From Thomasclavelia spiroformis (GTDB lineage Bacteria; Bacillota_I; Bacilli_A; Erysipelotrichales; Coprobacillaceae), in assembly GCA_018369555.1 (NCBI GenBank), contig JAGZCC010000069.1, forward strand, positions 1-11,497: a DNA stretch of 11,497 bases. Reading direction: 5' to 3'. A program made the position numbers and the translations under genes. Shown one piece after another: positions 5,477 to 11,497 of the stretch. Positions within the stretch are counted from its first letter, which is position 1, and each line of letters starts with the position of its first letter. Under the pieces are notes generated by a model that saw only the letters and a program-made list of their open reading frames with translations, was not told the origin of the DNA and did not search any database.

Positions 5477-6949
5477 TTATTGTTCACCTAAAACAACAGT
5501 TACTGTTTTTTCTTGACCATTTCGATTAATTACAAGTTCAACCTTATCACCAGGTTCTTTTGAATAAAGCTCTGTCAAGAAACTCTTATATGTTGTAACT
5601 TTTTTACCACCAAATTCAACAATAACATCATCTACTTGAATACCAGCTTGACTAGCAGGTCCACCGGCACTTACATTTGCAACATAGATACCGTCTGTTA
5701 AATCAGTATTAATACGATAATAACGTAATTGGAAACTTGAATATCCTGATAATGAAATTCCAGAAATTCCTAATTGTGGTCTTGTAACTTTACCATCTTT
5801 AATAATTTGTTCTACATTTTTTATTACATCATTTATCGGTAAAGCAAACCCCATCCCTTCAACTGAAGTATCAGACAATTTCATTGACGTAATTCCAACT
5901 AACTCACCAGCCATATTAACTAATGCACCACCACTATTTCCTGGATTGATAGCAGCATCAGTTTGAATAACACTCATATCCCAATCATCTTGACCATCAT
6001 CATTTAAATCTACGGATACAGTACGATCCGTACCACTTACAATACCTTGAGTAACAGTTCCAGCATATTCGATTCCAAGTGGACTACCGATTGCTAAAAC
6101 TGTTTCCCCACGATCCAATAAACTTGAATCACCAGTATCCATCGCTTTTAATTCAAAATCTGTAGTTAATTTTAAAACAGCAATATCACTGTAACTGTCG
6201 CTACCTAAAACTTCTGCTGTTACAGATTCTTGGTTAGAGAAAACAACTTGTACATTATTTGCCCCTTCTACTACATGAGCATTAGTAATAATATAAGCAT
6301 CTTTTCCATTTACACGATATACAACGCCACTACCGCTACCGCTAGCTGCACCATTAGAATAAACTAATACCCCTACAACACTATCAATAACATTACTAAT
6401 TACATTGGATGTAGAACTGTTTACATCATAATTCAATTTTTCTACTTTTCCGCCATTACCTGCTAAAACATTACTATCATTATTCATTTTTAAAAACATA
6501 AAGATATTCGCACCTAATGACACAACAACTAAAACTATAATTATCATTTGAAATAACTTAGCTTTATTCATTTGCTTAAAATTACATTTATTCTTTTCTA
6601 CACGAGTTCCGTTAAAACCATCACCATTTTGTTTATCCATCGGTTCTTGGTCACCTACTCCTTCTTTATGATTTACTGGAATTTCTTGATTACCTATAGC
6701 TTCATAATTATTTGTTGTTTCTTGTTCATCTATGGATACTTGATTATCAACTGATTGCATTTTTTCCATAGTTTCTTGATCATCTGCCATTATTGAATTA
6801 ATTGATGATTCAGTTTCTTCCATATTTTCTCGATTATCTACTAATCTTGATTCGCTTTCTTTAACACCATTTGATTGATCATCAACTGATTTTTCATTTG
6901 TAATATCATTTATTGATTCATTTTCATTTAACTGTTTTTTTTCATCCAT
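5477..6949 (-). CDS. htrA: Membrane-anchored HtrA/DegP-type serine protease with C-terminal PDZ domain
   Basis: This 490-residue envelope protease degrades or processes misfolded proteins outside the membrane. It starts with about 130 cytoplasmic residues rich in Glu, Asp, Gln and Asn, then one membrane anchor (133-154). The trypsin-like domain follows, with the triad His225 (NAHVV), Asp255 (SDIAVL) and Ser339 (GNSGGAL). One PDZ domain covers about 395-480, including GIYVANVSAGGPASQAGI. The ATG at 6947-6949 lies eight bases after AAAAGGGG. A TTG nine codons upstream would place that binding site inside the gene, so I rejected it. The acidic N-terminus contains a degenerate repeat built on DDQE, DNQV, DEQE, GNQE and GDQE and seems longer than in B. 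subtilis HtrA. It lies 102 nt after a histidine kinase gene, with its own promoter, and may be a target of that system (inference). Confidence 0.95.
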   Translation of the reverse strand: MDEKKQLNENESINDITNEKSVDDQSNGVKESESRLVDNRENMEETESSINSIMADDQETMEKMQSVDNQVSIDEQETTNNYEAIGNQEIPVNHKEGVGDQEPMDKQNGDGFNGTRVEKNKCNFKQMNKAKLFQMIIIVLVVVSLGANIFMFLKMNNDSNVLAGNGGKVEKLNYDVNSSTSNVISNVIDSVVGVLVYSNGAASGSGSGVVYRVNGKDAYIITNAHVVEGANNVQVVFSNQESVTAEVLGSDSYSDIAVLKLTTDFELKAMDTGDSSLLDRGETVLAIGSPLGIEYAGTVTQGIVSGTDRTVSVDLNDDGQDDWDMSVIQTDAAINPGNSGGALVNMAGELVGITSMKLSDTSVEGMGFALPINDVIKNVEQIIKDGKVTRPQLGISGISLSGYSSFQLRYYRINTDLTDGIYVANVSAGGPASQAGIQVDDVIVEFGGKKVTTYKSFLTELYSKEPGDKVELVINRNGQEKTVTVVLGEQ

Positions 6950-6987
6950 AATCAACACCCCTTTTACTTTACACAACTATCATAGAT

Positions 6988-7009
6988 AAATAATTTGTTC
7001 AAATTATTT
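6988..7009. promoter_or_regulatory. Inverted repeat at the predicted htrA transcription start
   Basis: Perfect 10-bp arms AAATAATTTG and CAAATTATTT flank TT. The repeat overlaps the predicted start near 7007 and could be an operator. It could also form a hairpin ending the kinase transcript, but no U-run follows on the minus strand, and the arms are almost purely AT. Confidence 0.4.
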
Positions 7010-7013
7010 TTAT

Positions 7014-7042
7014 ATTGTGTGAAAAAGTGGTTTATCTGTCAA
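7014..7042 (-). promoter_or_regulatory. Candidate htrA promoter
   Basis: On the minus strand a perfect TTGACA (7037-7042), a 17-bp spacer and CACAAT (7014-7019), which matches the -10 consensus at four of six positions. The leader to the htrA ATG would be about 58 nt. Confidence 0.5.
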
Positions 7043-7051
7043 ATAATAATA

Positions 7052-8275
7052 TTATTCACCTAAAATAGGTAAAACCACCGTGAAAACAGAACCGATTCCT
7101 TGATCACTTTCGACACTAATCGTGCCATTATTTAATTCTACCATTCTTTTTACAATACTTAATCCTAAACCAGTTCCCATTTTTTTACTTCTTGAACGAT
7201 CAACTTGAAAAAAACGCTCATAAATTAATGGTATATCATCTTTAGAAATGCCAACTCCCTCGTCTTGAACAATTAAAGTTAATTTATCTTTATCACTAAA
7301 TGCTTTAATTGAAATAACACCAGAATTTGAATATTTAATTGCATTAGAAACCAAATTATTTAAAATTGTTTTAACAGTTGTATAATCAAGCATTAATTCG
7401 TTTGATACTTTGGTTTGATAAAACATCGATAAATGTTTATCTTTTGCAAGTGGCTCAAATAACTCTACAGTATCTTTTACAATAGAATCTACATTAATTA
7501 ATTTTGGCGATAAAGTAACTCTTGGTTGTTCTAATCTTGAAAGTTCCAAAATATCTTCAATAATATTTTGCATCCGATAACTTTCCTTTAAAAGTATACC
7601 CATAAATTCATCAAAAGTTTCTTTATTTTGAATACCTTCTTTTTGAAGAATTTCCACACTTCCAATAATTGCGCTCATTGGCGTTTTTAATTCATGAGAA
7701 ATATCAGAAAAAAATTGTTTTTGCATTTTTTCAATTTCTTTTACTTGAGAAACATCTGTAAACAAAATAATACTTCCATCAAAAAAAGATTCATTTCGAA
7801 ATACTGGAGTAGATTCAATCTGATAATAGCGATCATTTATTTCTGTAACTGTTGAAAATTTTCGCTCAAATACATAGCTTTGATCAACAACATCTAATAA
7901 TTGACCAACAAAAATATCTTTATAATATTTACCACGTAAATGTTTTATATTAAATGCATCTCGAAAACTTTGATTAGTAAAGATTATAGTTCCCTCACAA
8001 TTTATAAATATCATCGGTAAATTCATTGTCTTAATTAAAGAATTAAGAATTTTATGATTAAAATCTTTCTCTCCTTCAACTTCACGAATTTGATTTTCTT
8101 TTTTTTGCCGATAAAAATCAATTTGTTGCAAATTCTGTTTATTTATATCATAAACAAGATATATCATGATTAAAGTAAACCCACATAAATAAACAAATGC
8201 ATAACCACTATTCCAAATCAATAAAATAGTCACAATGATAAAACAAAAAATAATTTTTTGATAATTTTTATTCAT
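7052..8275 (-). CDS. PhoR-like sensor histidine kinase with PAS domain
   Basis: This 407-residue membrane kinase is the partner of the regulator encoded just upstream. Two closely spaced hydrophobic segments (about 8-20 and 25-41) leave a loop of only about five residues, so there is no extracellular sensor domain. A basic coiled linker (45-75) leads into a PAS domain (about 76-175). Next come the HisKA domain with phospho-accepting His194 in SDISHELKTP and the ATPase domain with N-box LNNLVSNAIKY (305-315), DEGVGI (338-343) and GTGLGL (367-372). All catalytic motifs are intact. The ATG (8273-8275) overlaps the regulator's stop by eight bases, so translation is coupled. The short loop suggests it senses the membrane, a partner protein or a PAS ligand. 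The PhoR/WalK-type label describes architecture only; the signal is unknown. Confidence 0.93.
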   Translation of the reverse strand: MNKNYQKIIFCFIIVTILLIWNSGYAFVYLCGFTLIMIYLVYDINKQNLQQIDFYRQKKENQIREVEGEKDFNHKILNSLIKTMNLPMIFINCEGTIIFTNQSFRDAFNIKHLRGKYYKDIFVGQLLDVVDQSYVFERKFSTVTEINDRYYQIESTPVFRNESFFDGSIILFTDVSQVKEIEKMQKQFFSDISHELKTPMSAIIGSVEILQKEGIQNKETFDEFMGILLKESYRMQNIIEDILELSRLEQPRVTLSPKLINVDSIVKDTVELFEPLAKDKHLSMFYQTKVSNELMLDYTTVKTILNNLVSNAIKYSNSGVISIKAFSDKDKLTLIVQDEGVGISKDDIPLIYERFFQVDRSRSKKMGTGLGLSIVKRMVELNNGTISVESDQGIGSVFTVVLPILGE

Positions 8276-8942
8276 CTCTTTTCACCAGTTTATATCCAAC
8301 ACCTCTAACAGATTTAAAACGAGCTTGACTTTCTTTTAATTTCGACTTTAATTTAAAAACATGAATATCTACTAGTCTTGTATCACCATCATAATTAAAA
8401 TTCCAAATATTCATTAATAATTCCTGTCTAGATAAAACCTCTTCTTTATTATTCAAAAACATTTGTAATAAATCATATTCAACTTTCGTAAGATTAATTT
8501 TATTTTCCCCAACATAAACTTCATGCTTAGTCAAATCCATTTTAATATCCAAATATTTTAAAATTCCTTTAAAATGCTTATGATAACGACGTAAATGAGC
8601 CTCAATTCGTGCAATTAAAATATTTGCCTGAAATGGTTTAGTCAAATAATCATCAGCCCCAGATTCAAGCCCTTCAATTATATCATCTTGATCGCTTCTA
8701 GCAGTTAGTAAAATTATTGGCTTAATATATCCATTATCTCGACATTCTCTTATTATTTCAACACCATCTTTATACGGTAACATCCAATCAACAAGTACCA
8801 AATCATATTCATTTGAAAGGATTTTTTGACAAGCCTCCTTACCATCATAAAGACTATCAACTTGATAGTCCTTATTTTTTAATTCATGACTTAATATCTT
8901 ATTAATTGATATATCATCTTCAATAATCAATATCCTATTCAT
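8268..8942 (-). CDS. OmpR/PhoB-family response regulator
   Basis: This 224-residue DNA-binding regulator is presumably phosphorylated by the downstream kinase. Its receiver domain (1-115) has the acidic pair Asp9/Asp10, the phospho-acceptor Asp52 in LVLVDWMLP, Thr80 in ILLTAR and Lys102 in YLTKPF. The C-terminal winged-helix domain (about 125-222) contains LTKVEYDLLQMFL and the typical ending VRGVGYKLVKRDE. The ATG at 8940-8942 gives the standard MNRILIIEDD start. It overlaps the phoH stop by eight bases and has a GAGGG binding site inside the end of phoH. Longer versions starting at 8954 or 8978 would extend into phoH and lack family support. There is no promoter directly upstream, so it is probably co-transcribed with yqfC-yqfD-phoH. 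Targets are unknown; htrA is a candidate by proximity. Confidence 0.94.
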   Translation of the reverse strand: MNRILIIEDDISINKILSHELKNKDYQVDSLYDGKEACQKILSNEYDLVLVDWMLPYKDGVEIIRECRDNGYIKPIILLTARSDQDDIIEGLESGADDYLTKPFQANILIARIEAHLRRYHKHFKGILKYLDIKMDLTKHEVYVGENKINLTKVEYDLLQMFLNNKEEVLSRQELLMNIWNFNYDGDTRLVDIHVFKLKSKLKESQARFKSVRGVGYKLVKRDE

Positions 8943-9891
8943 GTTTTCCCTCATACCTTTCAATAATTCTTTGAACAACTGGGTGACGTACTACATCCAT
9001 TGCAGTTAAATGAATAAATGATATTCCTTTAACATTATTCAATATATTCATAGCTCTAATTAATCCAGATTCAACACCTCGAGGCAAATCAATTTGCGTA
9101 ACATCCCCAGTAATAATCATTTTTGAATTAAATCCTAATCTTGTTAAAAACATTTTCATTTGATTATCAGTAGTATTTTGGGCTTCATCTAAAATAACAT
9201 ATGCGTCTTCTAAAGTACGACCTCGCATATAGGCAAGTGGTGCAATTTCAATTATTCCTTTTTCAATTAGCCTTTCTGTTTGTTCTACCCCTAACATATC
9301 ATGTAATGCATCATATAATGGTCTTAAATACGGATCCACTTTTTCTTTTAAGTCACCAGGTAAAAAACCTAAATTTTCTCCTGCTTCTACAGCTGGTCTA
9401 GTTAAAACAATTTTTTTTACAAGATTATTTTTCAAAGCATCAACTGCAAAAACAACCGCTAAATATGTCTTTCCAGTTCCTGCAGGTCCTATTCCAAAAA
9501 CCACATCATTTTTTTTCAAAGCATAATAATATTCTTTTTGCCCTAATGTTTTAGGGTAAATCATTTTACCACTTGCAGTTTTAGTAATTTTTACATTGTA
9601 TAATTCATCAATTCTATTTAATTTATCTTCTTTTACAAGTTTCAAAGCATATATAACATCTCGACGTGAAATGTTTATTCCTTTAGAAACCAATTTCAAC
9701 AAAGCAAAAACTACCCTTTTTGCTTCTTCAAAACTTTCACTATCTTTACCAGTTAAACTTAATTCATCACCTCTAAGAGATATTTCTACTTTCAAAGCTT
9801 CTTCAATCATTTTAAAATTTTCGTCATGATTTCCACATATATTATTTAACTGTGCTACGCTATATTCTTCTAATTTAACTTGTTCTGTCAT
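8935..9891 (-). CDS. phoH: PhoH family ATPase (PhoH/YbeZ)
   Basis: This 318-residue cytoplasmic P-loop ATPase belongs to the PhoH/YbeZ family, generally linked to RNA metabolism and often encoded near the endoribonuclease YbeY. The N-terminal part (1-110) is the KH-like region. The nucleotide-binding core has Walker A GPAGTGKT (135-142), TRPAVEAGE (164-172), PGDLKEKVDPYLRPLYDAL (178-196), Walker B VILDEAQN (232-239) and ITGDVTQID (260-268). The ATG (9889-9891) directly follows the yqfD stop with no gap, and its AAGGAG lies inside the end of yqfD. The order yqfC-yqfD-phoH matches Bacillus. The expected next genes (yqfF, ybeY) are missing here and a response regulator gene overlaps its 3' end by eight bases instead. 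Confidence 0.97.
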   Translation of the reverse strand: MTEQVKLEEYSVAQLNNICGNHDENFKMIEEALKVEISLRGDELSLTGKDSESFEEAKRVVFALLKLVSKGINISRRDVIYALKLVKEDKLNRIDELYNVKITKTASGKMIYPKTLGQKEYYYALKKNDVVFGIGPAGTGKTYLAVVFAVDALKNNLVKKIVLTRPAVEAGENLGFLPGDLKEKVDPYLRPLYDALHDMLGVEQTERLIEKGIIEIAPLAYMRGRTLEDAYVILDEAQNTTDNQMKMFLTRLGFNSKMIITGDVTQIDLPRGVESGLIRAMNILNNVKGISFIHLTAMDVVRHPVVQRIIERYEGKHE

Positions 9892-10812
9892 CTAATTCTC
9901 CTTTTTTGAAGCAATATCTTCAATTAAGACATATTGCATTTTCAATACTCTCTTATTTTCAATTATACCATAATTCAAAACATTTTCTCTATCTATTTTA
10001 TCGATTACCCCTAGGTTACATCTAATCGAGTACAATAAATAGCTAAATGCCTCAGCATCATCAAATTTACCTTTATCAATACTTGCTTCATAATCAACAT
10101 ACGTATAAGCCTTGATAACCCCTTGTGTTTCAATAATTTTATCTACATCACTAGTAGAAGTAATTGTATTAGAAACTAACAAATCACCCTTTTTTACATA
10201 ATCATTTACCTTTACCATAACATTACCACTACTTACATCAATACTTTCAATTATCCCATCTTTACTTGCATAAATATTTTCAAAATTCTTTTTTACTCTT
10301 GATGCACTAACACTATTAGTATACTTAACAAATAGTGTACTGCCTTCTTGATAAATATTTAAATAATCTATTTTTCCTTTAAAATGTTTTTTTATATCAT
10401 CATAAATCTCATTTAATTGCGCATAGGAGTTTTTTCTACTTCCAACACCAATACCATTTTCATTTAAAACCTCATTTACTAATTTAGTCGTACTAGGGTT
10501 ATTACCAATTACCTCCACTTTAAAAATATATTGATTACATAGCAAAATAGTCAAAACAAAACTAATTACACCAATAACACTTAATTTACGATAAAATAGT
10601 AATAATAAATAATATAAAATACCCACACTCTTAATAATTGTTAAATGATATTTTTTAACCAGCAATCTTTGATAAATTGGAAGATAAAATCGATATGTAT
10701 AATCATCGACTTTATTTAATTGAAAAACAGTTATATGCTCATCTTTAAATACTTTTAATAAACTTAGAATATCATTACTGACCACTTCATACAAATCATA
10801 TCCAAATTTCAT
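9892..10812 (-). CDS. yqfD: YqfD family sporulation membrane protein
   Basis: YqfD is a membrane protein made in the mother cell during sporulation in B. subtilis; its biochemical role is not settled. This 306-residue version begins MKFGYDLYEV. It has a basic and hydrophobic stretch from about 60 with a membrane segment near 77-97, then the conserved step FKVEVIGNN. Downstream is the family-typical KDGIIESIDVSSGNVMVKV followed by VKKGDLLVSN (about 185-220). The ATG at 10810-10812 overlaps the yqfC stop in an ATGA arrangement and has AAGG five bases upstream. A TTG five codons earlier lacks a ribosome binding site. It is shorter than the roughly 400 residues I recall for the B. subtilis protein. 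It ends flush against phoH. Confidence 0.92.
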   Translation of the reverse strand: MKFGYDLYEVVSNDILSLLKVFKDEHITVFQLNKVDDYTYRFYLPIYQRLLVKKYHLTIIKSVGILYYLLLLFYRKLSVIGVISFVLTILLCNQYIFKVEVIGNNPSTTKLVNEVLNENGIGVGSRKNSYAQLNEIYDDIKKHFKGKIDYLNIYQEGSTLFVKYTNSVSASRVKKNFENIYASKDGIIESIDVSSGNVMVKVNDYVKKGDLLVSNTITSTSDVDKIIETQGVIKAYTYVDYEASIDKGKFDDAEAFSYLLYSIRCNLGVIDKIDRENVLNYGIIENKRVLKMQYVLIEDIASKKEN

Positions 10813-11000
10813 AGAAACCTTATACAATCAATTTTTCCATAAACAATTACTTCAAGATCACTATAATATTTTATTTCTAAATTATTGCCAGTTATTCTAA
10901 GCATATTGTCTTTCATCTTAATTTCAATAATATCATTTTCTAATAATACTAAATATTCATAAAACTTAATCGATAGACACTTATTTTCCATATATATCAT
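10809..11000 (-). CDS. yqfC: YqfC/YabP family sporulation protein
   Basis: This small protein (63 residues) belongs by pattern and context to the YabP/YqfC family, made in the mother cell during sporulation in B. subtilis, function unclear. The recognisable core is near the C-terminus: MLRITGNNLEIKYYSDLEVIVYGKI. The ATG at 10998-11000 has the extended binding site AGGTGAT at good spacing. A TTG one codon upstream (11001-11003) and an internal ATG (10989-10991) are weaker. It appears about a third shorter than B. subtilis YqfC and lacks most of the N-terminal part. Its stop overlaps the yqfD start by four bases. A strong terminator separates it from rpsU, so it needs its own promoter; a sporulation-type candidate lies at 11016-11045. 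Confidence 0.8.
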   Translation of the reverse strand: MIYMENKCLSIKFYEYLVLLENDIIEIKMKDNMLRITGNNLEIKYYSDLEVIVYGKIDCIRFL

Positions 11001-11015
11001 CAAATCACCTAACTA

Positions 11016-11045
11016 ATTATATGAAATATTTTTAACAAAATGTCT
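11016..11045 (-). promoter_or_regulatory. Candidate sigma-E-like promoter for yqfC-yqfD
   Basis: The minus strand has AGACATTT (11038-11045), 14 bases, then CATATAAT (11016-11023), loosely matching the sigma-E layout (ATA-type -35 and CATACAAT-type -10). yqfCD is sigma-E dependent in B. subtilis. The leader would be only about 12 nt and the -35 is imperfect. The TATAAT inside it could also serve sigma-A, but no -35 is in place. Confidence 0.35.
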
Positions 11046-11068
11046 TTCAATTAAATATTTATATAAAC

Positions 11069-11090
11069 AAAAAAGGGCTTTAAAAGCCCT
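11069..11090 (-). terminator. Rho-independent terminator of rpsU
   Basis: Arms AGGGCT and AGCCCT, extended by TT/AA pairs, form a compact GC-rich hairpin. It is followed on the minus strand by six T. It ends five bases after the rpsU stop codon. Confidence 0.9.
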
Positions 11091-11095
11091 AATTC

Positions 11096-11278
11096 TTATC
11101 TTTTACCTTTGTTATTTTTTCTTGCTGCTTCAGATTTTAATTTTCTCTTTAAACCTGGTTTAACATAAAACTCTCTTTTACGAGCTTCTGCAAGGGTTCC
11201 TGTTCTAGATACTTGTCTTTTAAAACGACGTAAAGCATCATCTAAAGATTCATTTTCTCTTACTACAGTTTTTGCCAT
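11096..11278 (-). CDS. rpsU: 30S ribosomal protein S21
   Basis: S21 is a small basic protein of the ribosomal 30S subunit. The 60-residue sequence has the family hallmarks: MAKTVVRENESLDDALRRFK at the start, ARKREFYVKP in the middle and a Lys/Arg-rich tail. The ATG is preceded by AAAGGGGGG. It has its own promoter (11316-11344) and terminator (11069-11090), so it is a single-gene transcript. In B. subtilis rpsU likewise lies a few genes upstream of yqfC-yqfD-phoH; the intervening yqeY-yqfB genes are absent here. Confidence 0.98.
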   Translation of the reverse strand: MAKTVVRENESLDDALRRFKRQVSRTGTLAEARKREFYVKPGLKRKLKSEAARKNNKGKR

Positions 11279-11315
11279 CGAACTATTCCCCCCTTTAACT
11301 CTAAAGTACGTTCAT

Positions 11316-11344
11316 ATTATATATATTTTTTTTCATAATTGCAA
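11316..11344 (-). promoter_or_regulatory. Sigma-A promoter of rpsU
   Basis: On the minus strand TTGCAA (11339-11344), a 17-bp spacer and a perfect TATAAT (11316-11321). The predicted start near 11309 leaves a leader of about 30 nt with the rpsU ribosome binding site. Confidence 0.7.
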
Positions 11345-11400
11345 GAAAAATATAATCTAATATTCAAAATAATCTCTATTTTTATCAAAATTTACATCTT

Positions 11401-11497
11401 TTATACTTTCTTTCCAACAACTTCTGCAATTTTATTAACCTGTTTTAACAATTCTTCATATTTTTCCGGTCTTAATGATTGGGGTCCATCACATAAT
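11401..11497 (-). CDS. aroF: 3-deoxy-7-phosphoheptulonate (DAHP) synthase, C-terminal end (partial)
   Basis: The last 31 codons of a leftward gene are present, ending in TAA at 11401-11403; the start lies beyond the window. The sequence LCDGPQSLRPEKYEELL, then VNKIAEVVGKKV, is the characteristic C-terminus of the AroA(beta)/KdsA-like class of DAHP synthases. In that class a '(S/C)DGPQSL' motif precedes the final helix. The enzyme joins phosphoenolpyruvate and erythrose 4-phosphate as the first step of the shikimate pathway. Only this tail is visible, so the exact paralogue is uncertain. The roughly 55 bases between its stop and the rpsU promoter show no clear terminator hairpin. Confidence 0.8.
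   Translation of the reverse strand, partial: LCDGPQSLRPEKYEELLKQVNKIAEVVGKKV

Noticed and set aside
6572..6754. Plus-strand open frame opposite the HtrA N-terminus, hydrophobic
   Set aside because: The hydrophobic Phe/Ile/Tyr pattern is the complement of the acidic repeat region of htrA, and there is no ribosome binding site.
6950..7060. WalR-type tandem TGTWAH direct repeats upstream of htrA
   Set aside because: Only single TGTAAA-like hexamers occur here, without the five-base spacing of a WalR box, so I cannot call the kinase/regulator pair WalRK.
9201..9829. Two plus-strand open frames opposite phoH
   Set aside because: Both lie within conserved phoH coding sequence, lack ribosome binding sites and show no recognisable domain.

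Overview
The window looks like core chromosome of a low-GC, AT-rich, anaerobic, endospore-forming Firmicute. Three sporulation-family genes are present (spoVIF-type, yqfC, yqfD), along with a monocluster ferredoxin, methylglyoxal synthase, strong AGGAGG/GGTGAT-type ribosome binding sites and sigma-A-like promoters. Gene content and low GC would suit the Erysipelotrichia/Coprobacillaceae, but that placement is inference. Almost every gene reads leftward (minus strand); the ferredoxin is the only rightward gene. I see no tRNA, rRNA, CRISPR array, insertion sequence or phage gene.

Left block (1-4402, minus strand). A tail-anchored protein of unknown function (3491-4372) is followed by cmk, der, gpsA and a SpoVIF-family gene, then the first codons of another leftward gene with its own near-consensus promoter at 62-90. 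The cmk-der-gpsA-sporulation gene order resembles that of Bacillus subtilis. cmk and der are translationally coupled, with 1 nt between them. A terminator overlaps the stop codon of the unknown gene, 22 nt before cmk, so how cmk is transcribed is a puzzle. The likely answer is a promoter inside the end of the unknown gene or leaky termination.

Middle block (4403-7051). A 58-residue [4Fe-4S] ferredoxin (4489-4665) converges on mgsA (4704-5066), and one hairpin between them serves both. Upstream of mgsA, about 410 nt hold its promoter, a palindrome placed like an operator, a decayed zinc-ribbon gene remnant and a hairpin with a duplicated arm. Next comes a membrane-anchored HtrA-type serine protease with an unusually long acidic cytoplasmic N-terminus. 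It appears to have its own promoter, again with an inverted repeat at the predicted start of transcription.

Right block (7052-11497). rpsU has its own promoter and a strong terminator. It is followed by yqfC-yqfD-phoH as in Bacilli, but a two-component system (PhoB/OmpR-type regulator plus PAS histidine kinase) follows phoH where B. subtilis has yqfF-ybeY-dgkA-era. yqfC, yqfD, phoH, the regulator and the kinase all abut or overlap by 0-8 nt, so they probably form one transcript that leads into the htrA region. At the right edge is the 3' end of a DAHP synthase gene (aromatic amino acid biosynthesis).

Most of the window is well-known housekeeping. The parts that stand out are the phoH-coupled two-component system leading into htrA, the palindromes at the mgsA and htrA promoters, the terminator in front of cmk, the tail-anchored unknown protein and the zinc-ribbon pseudogene.
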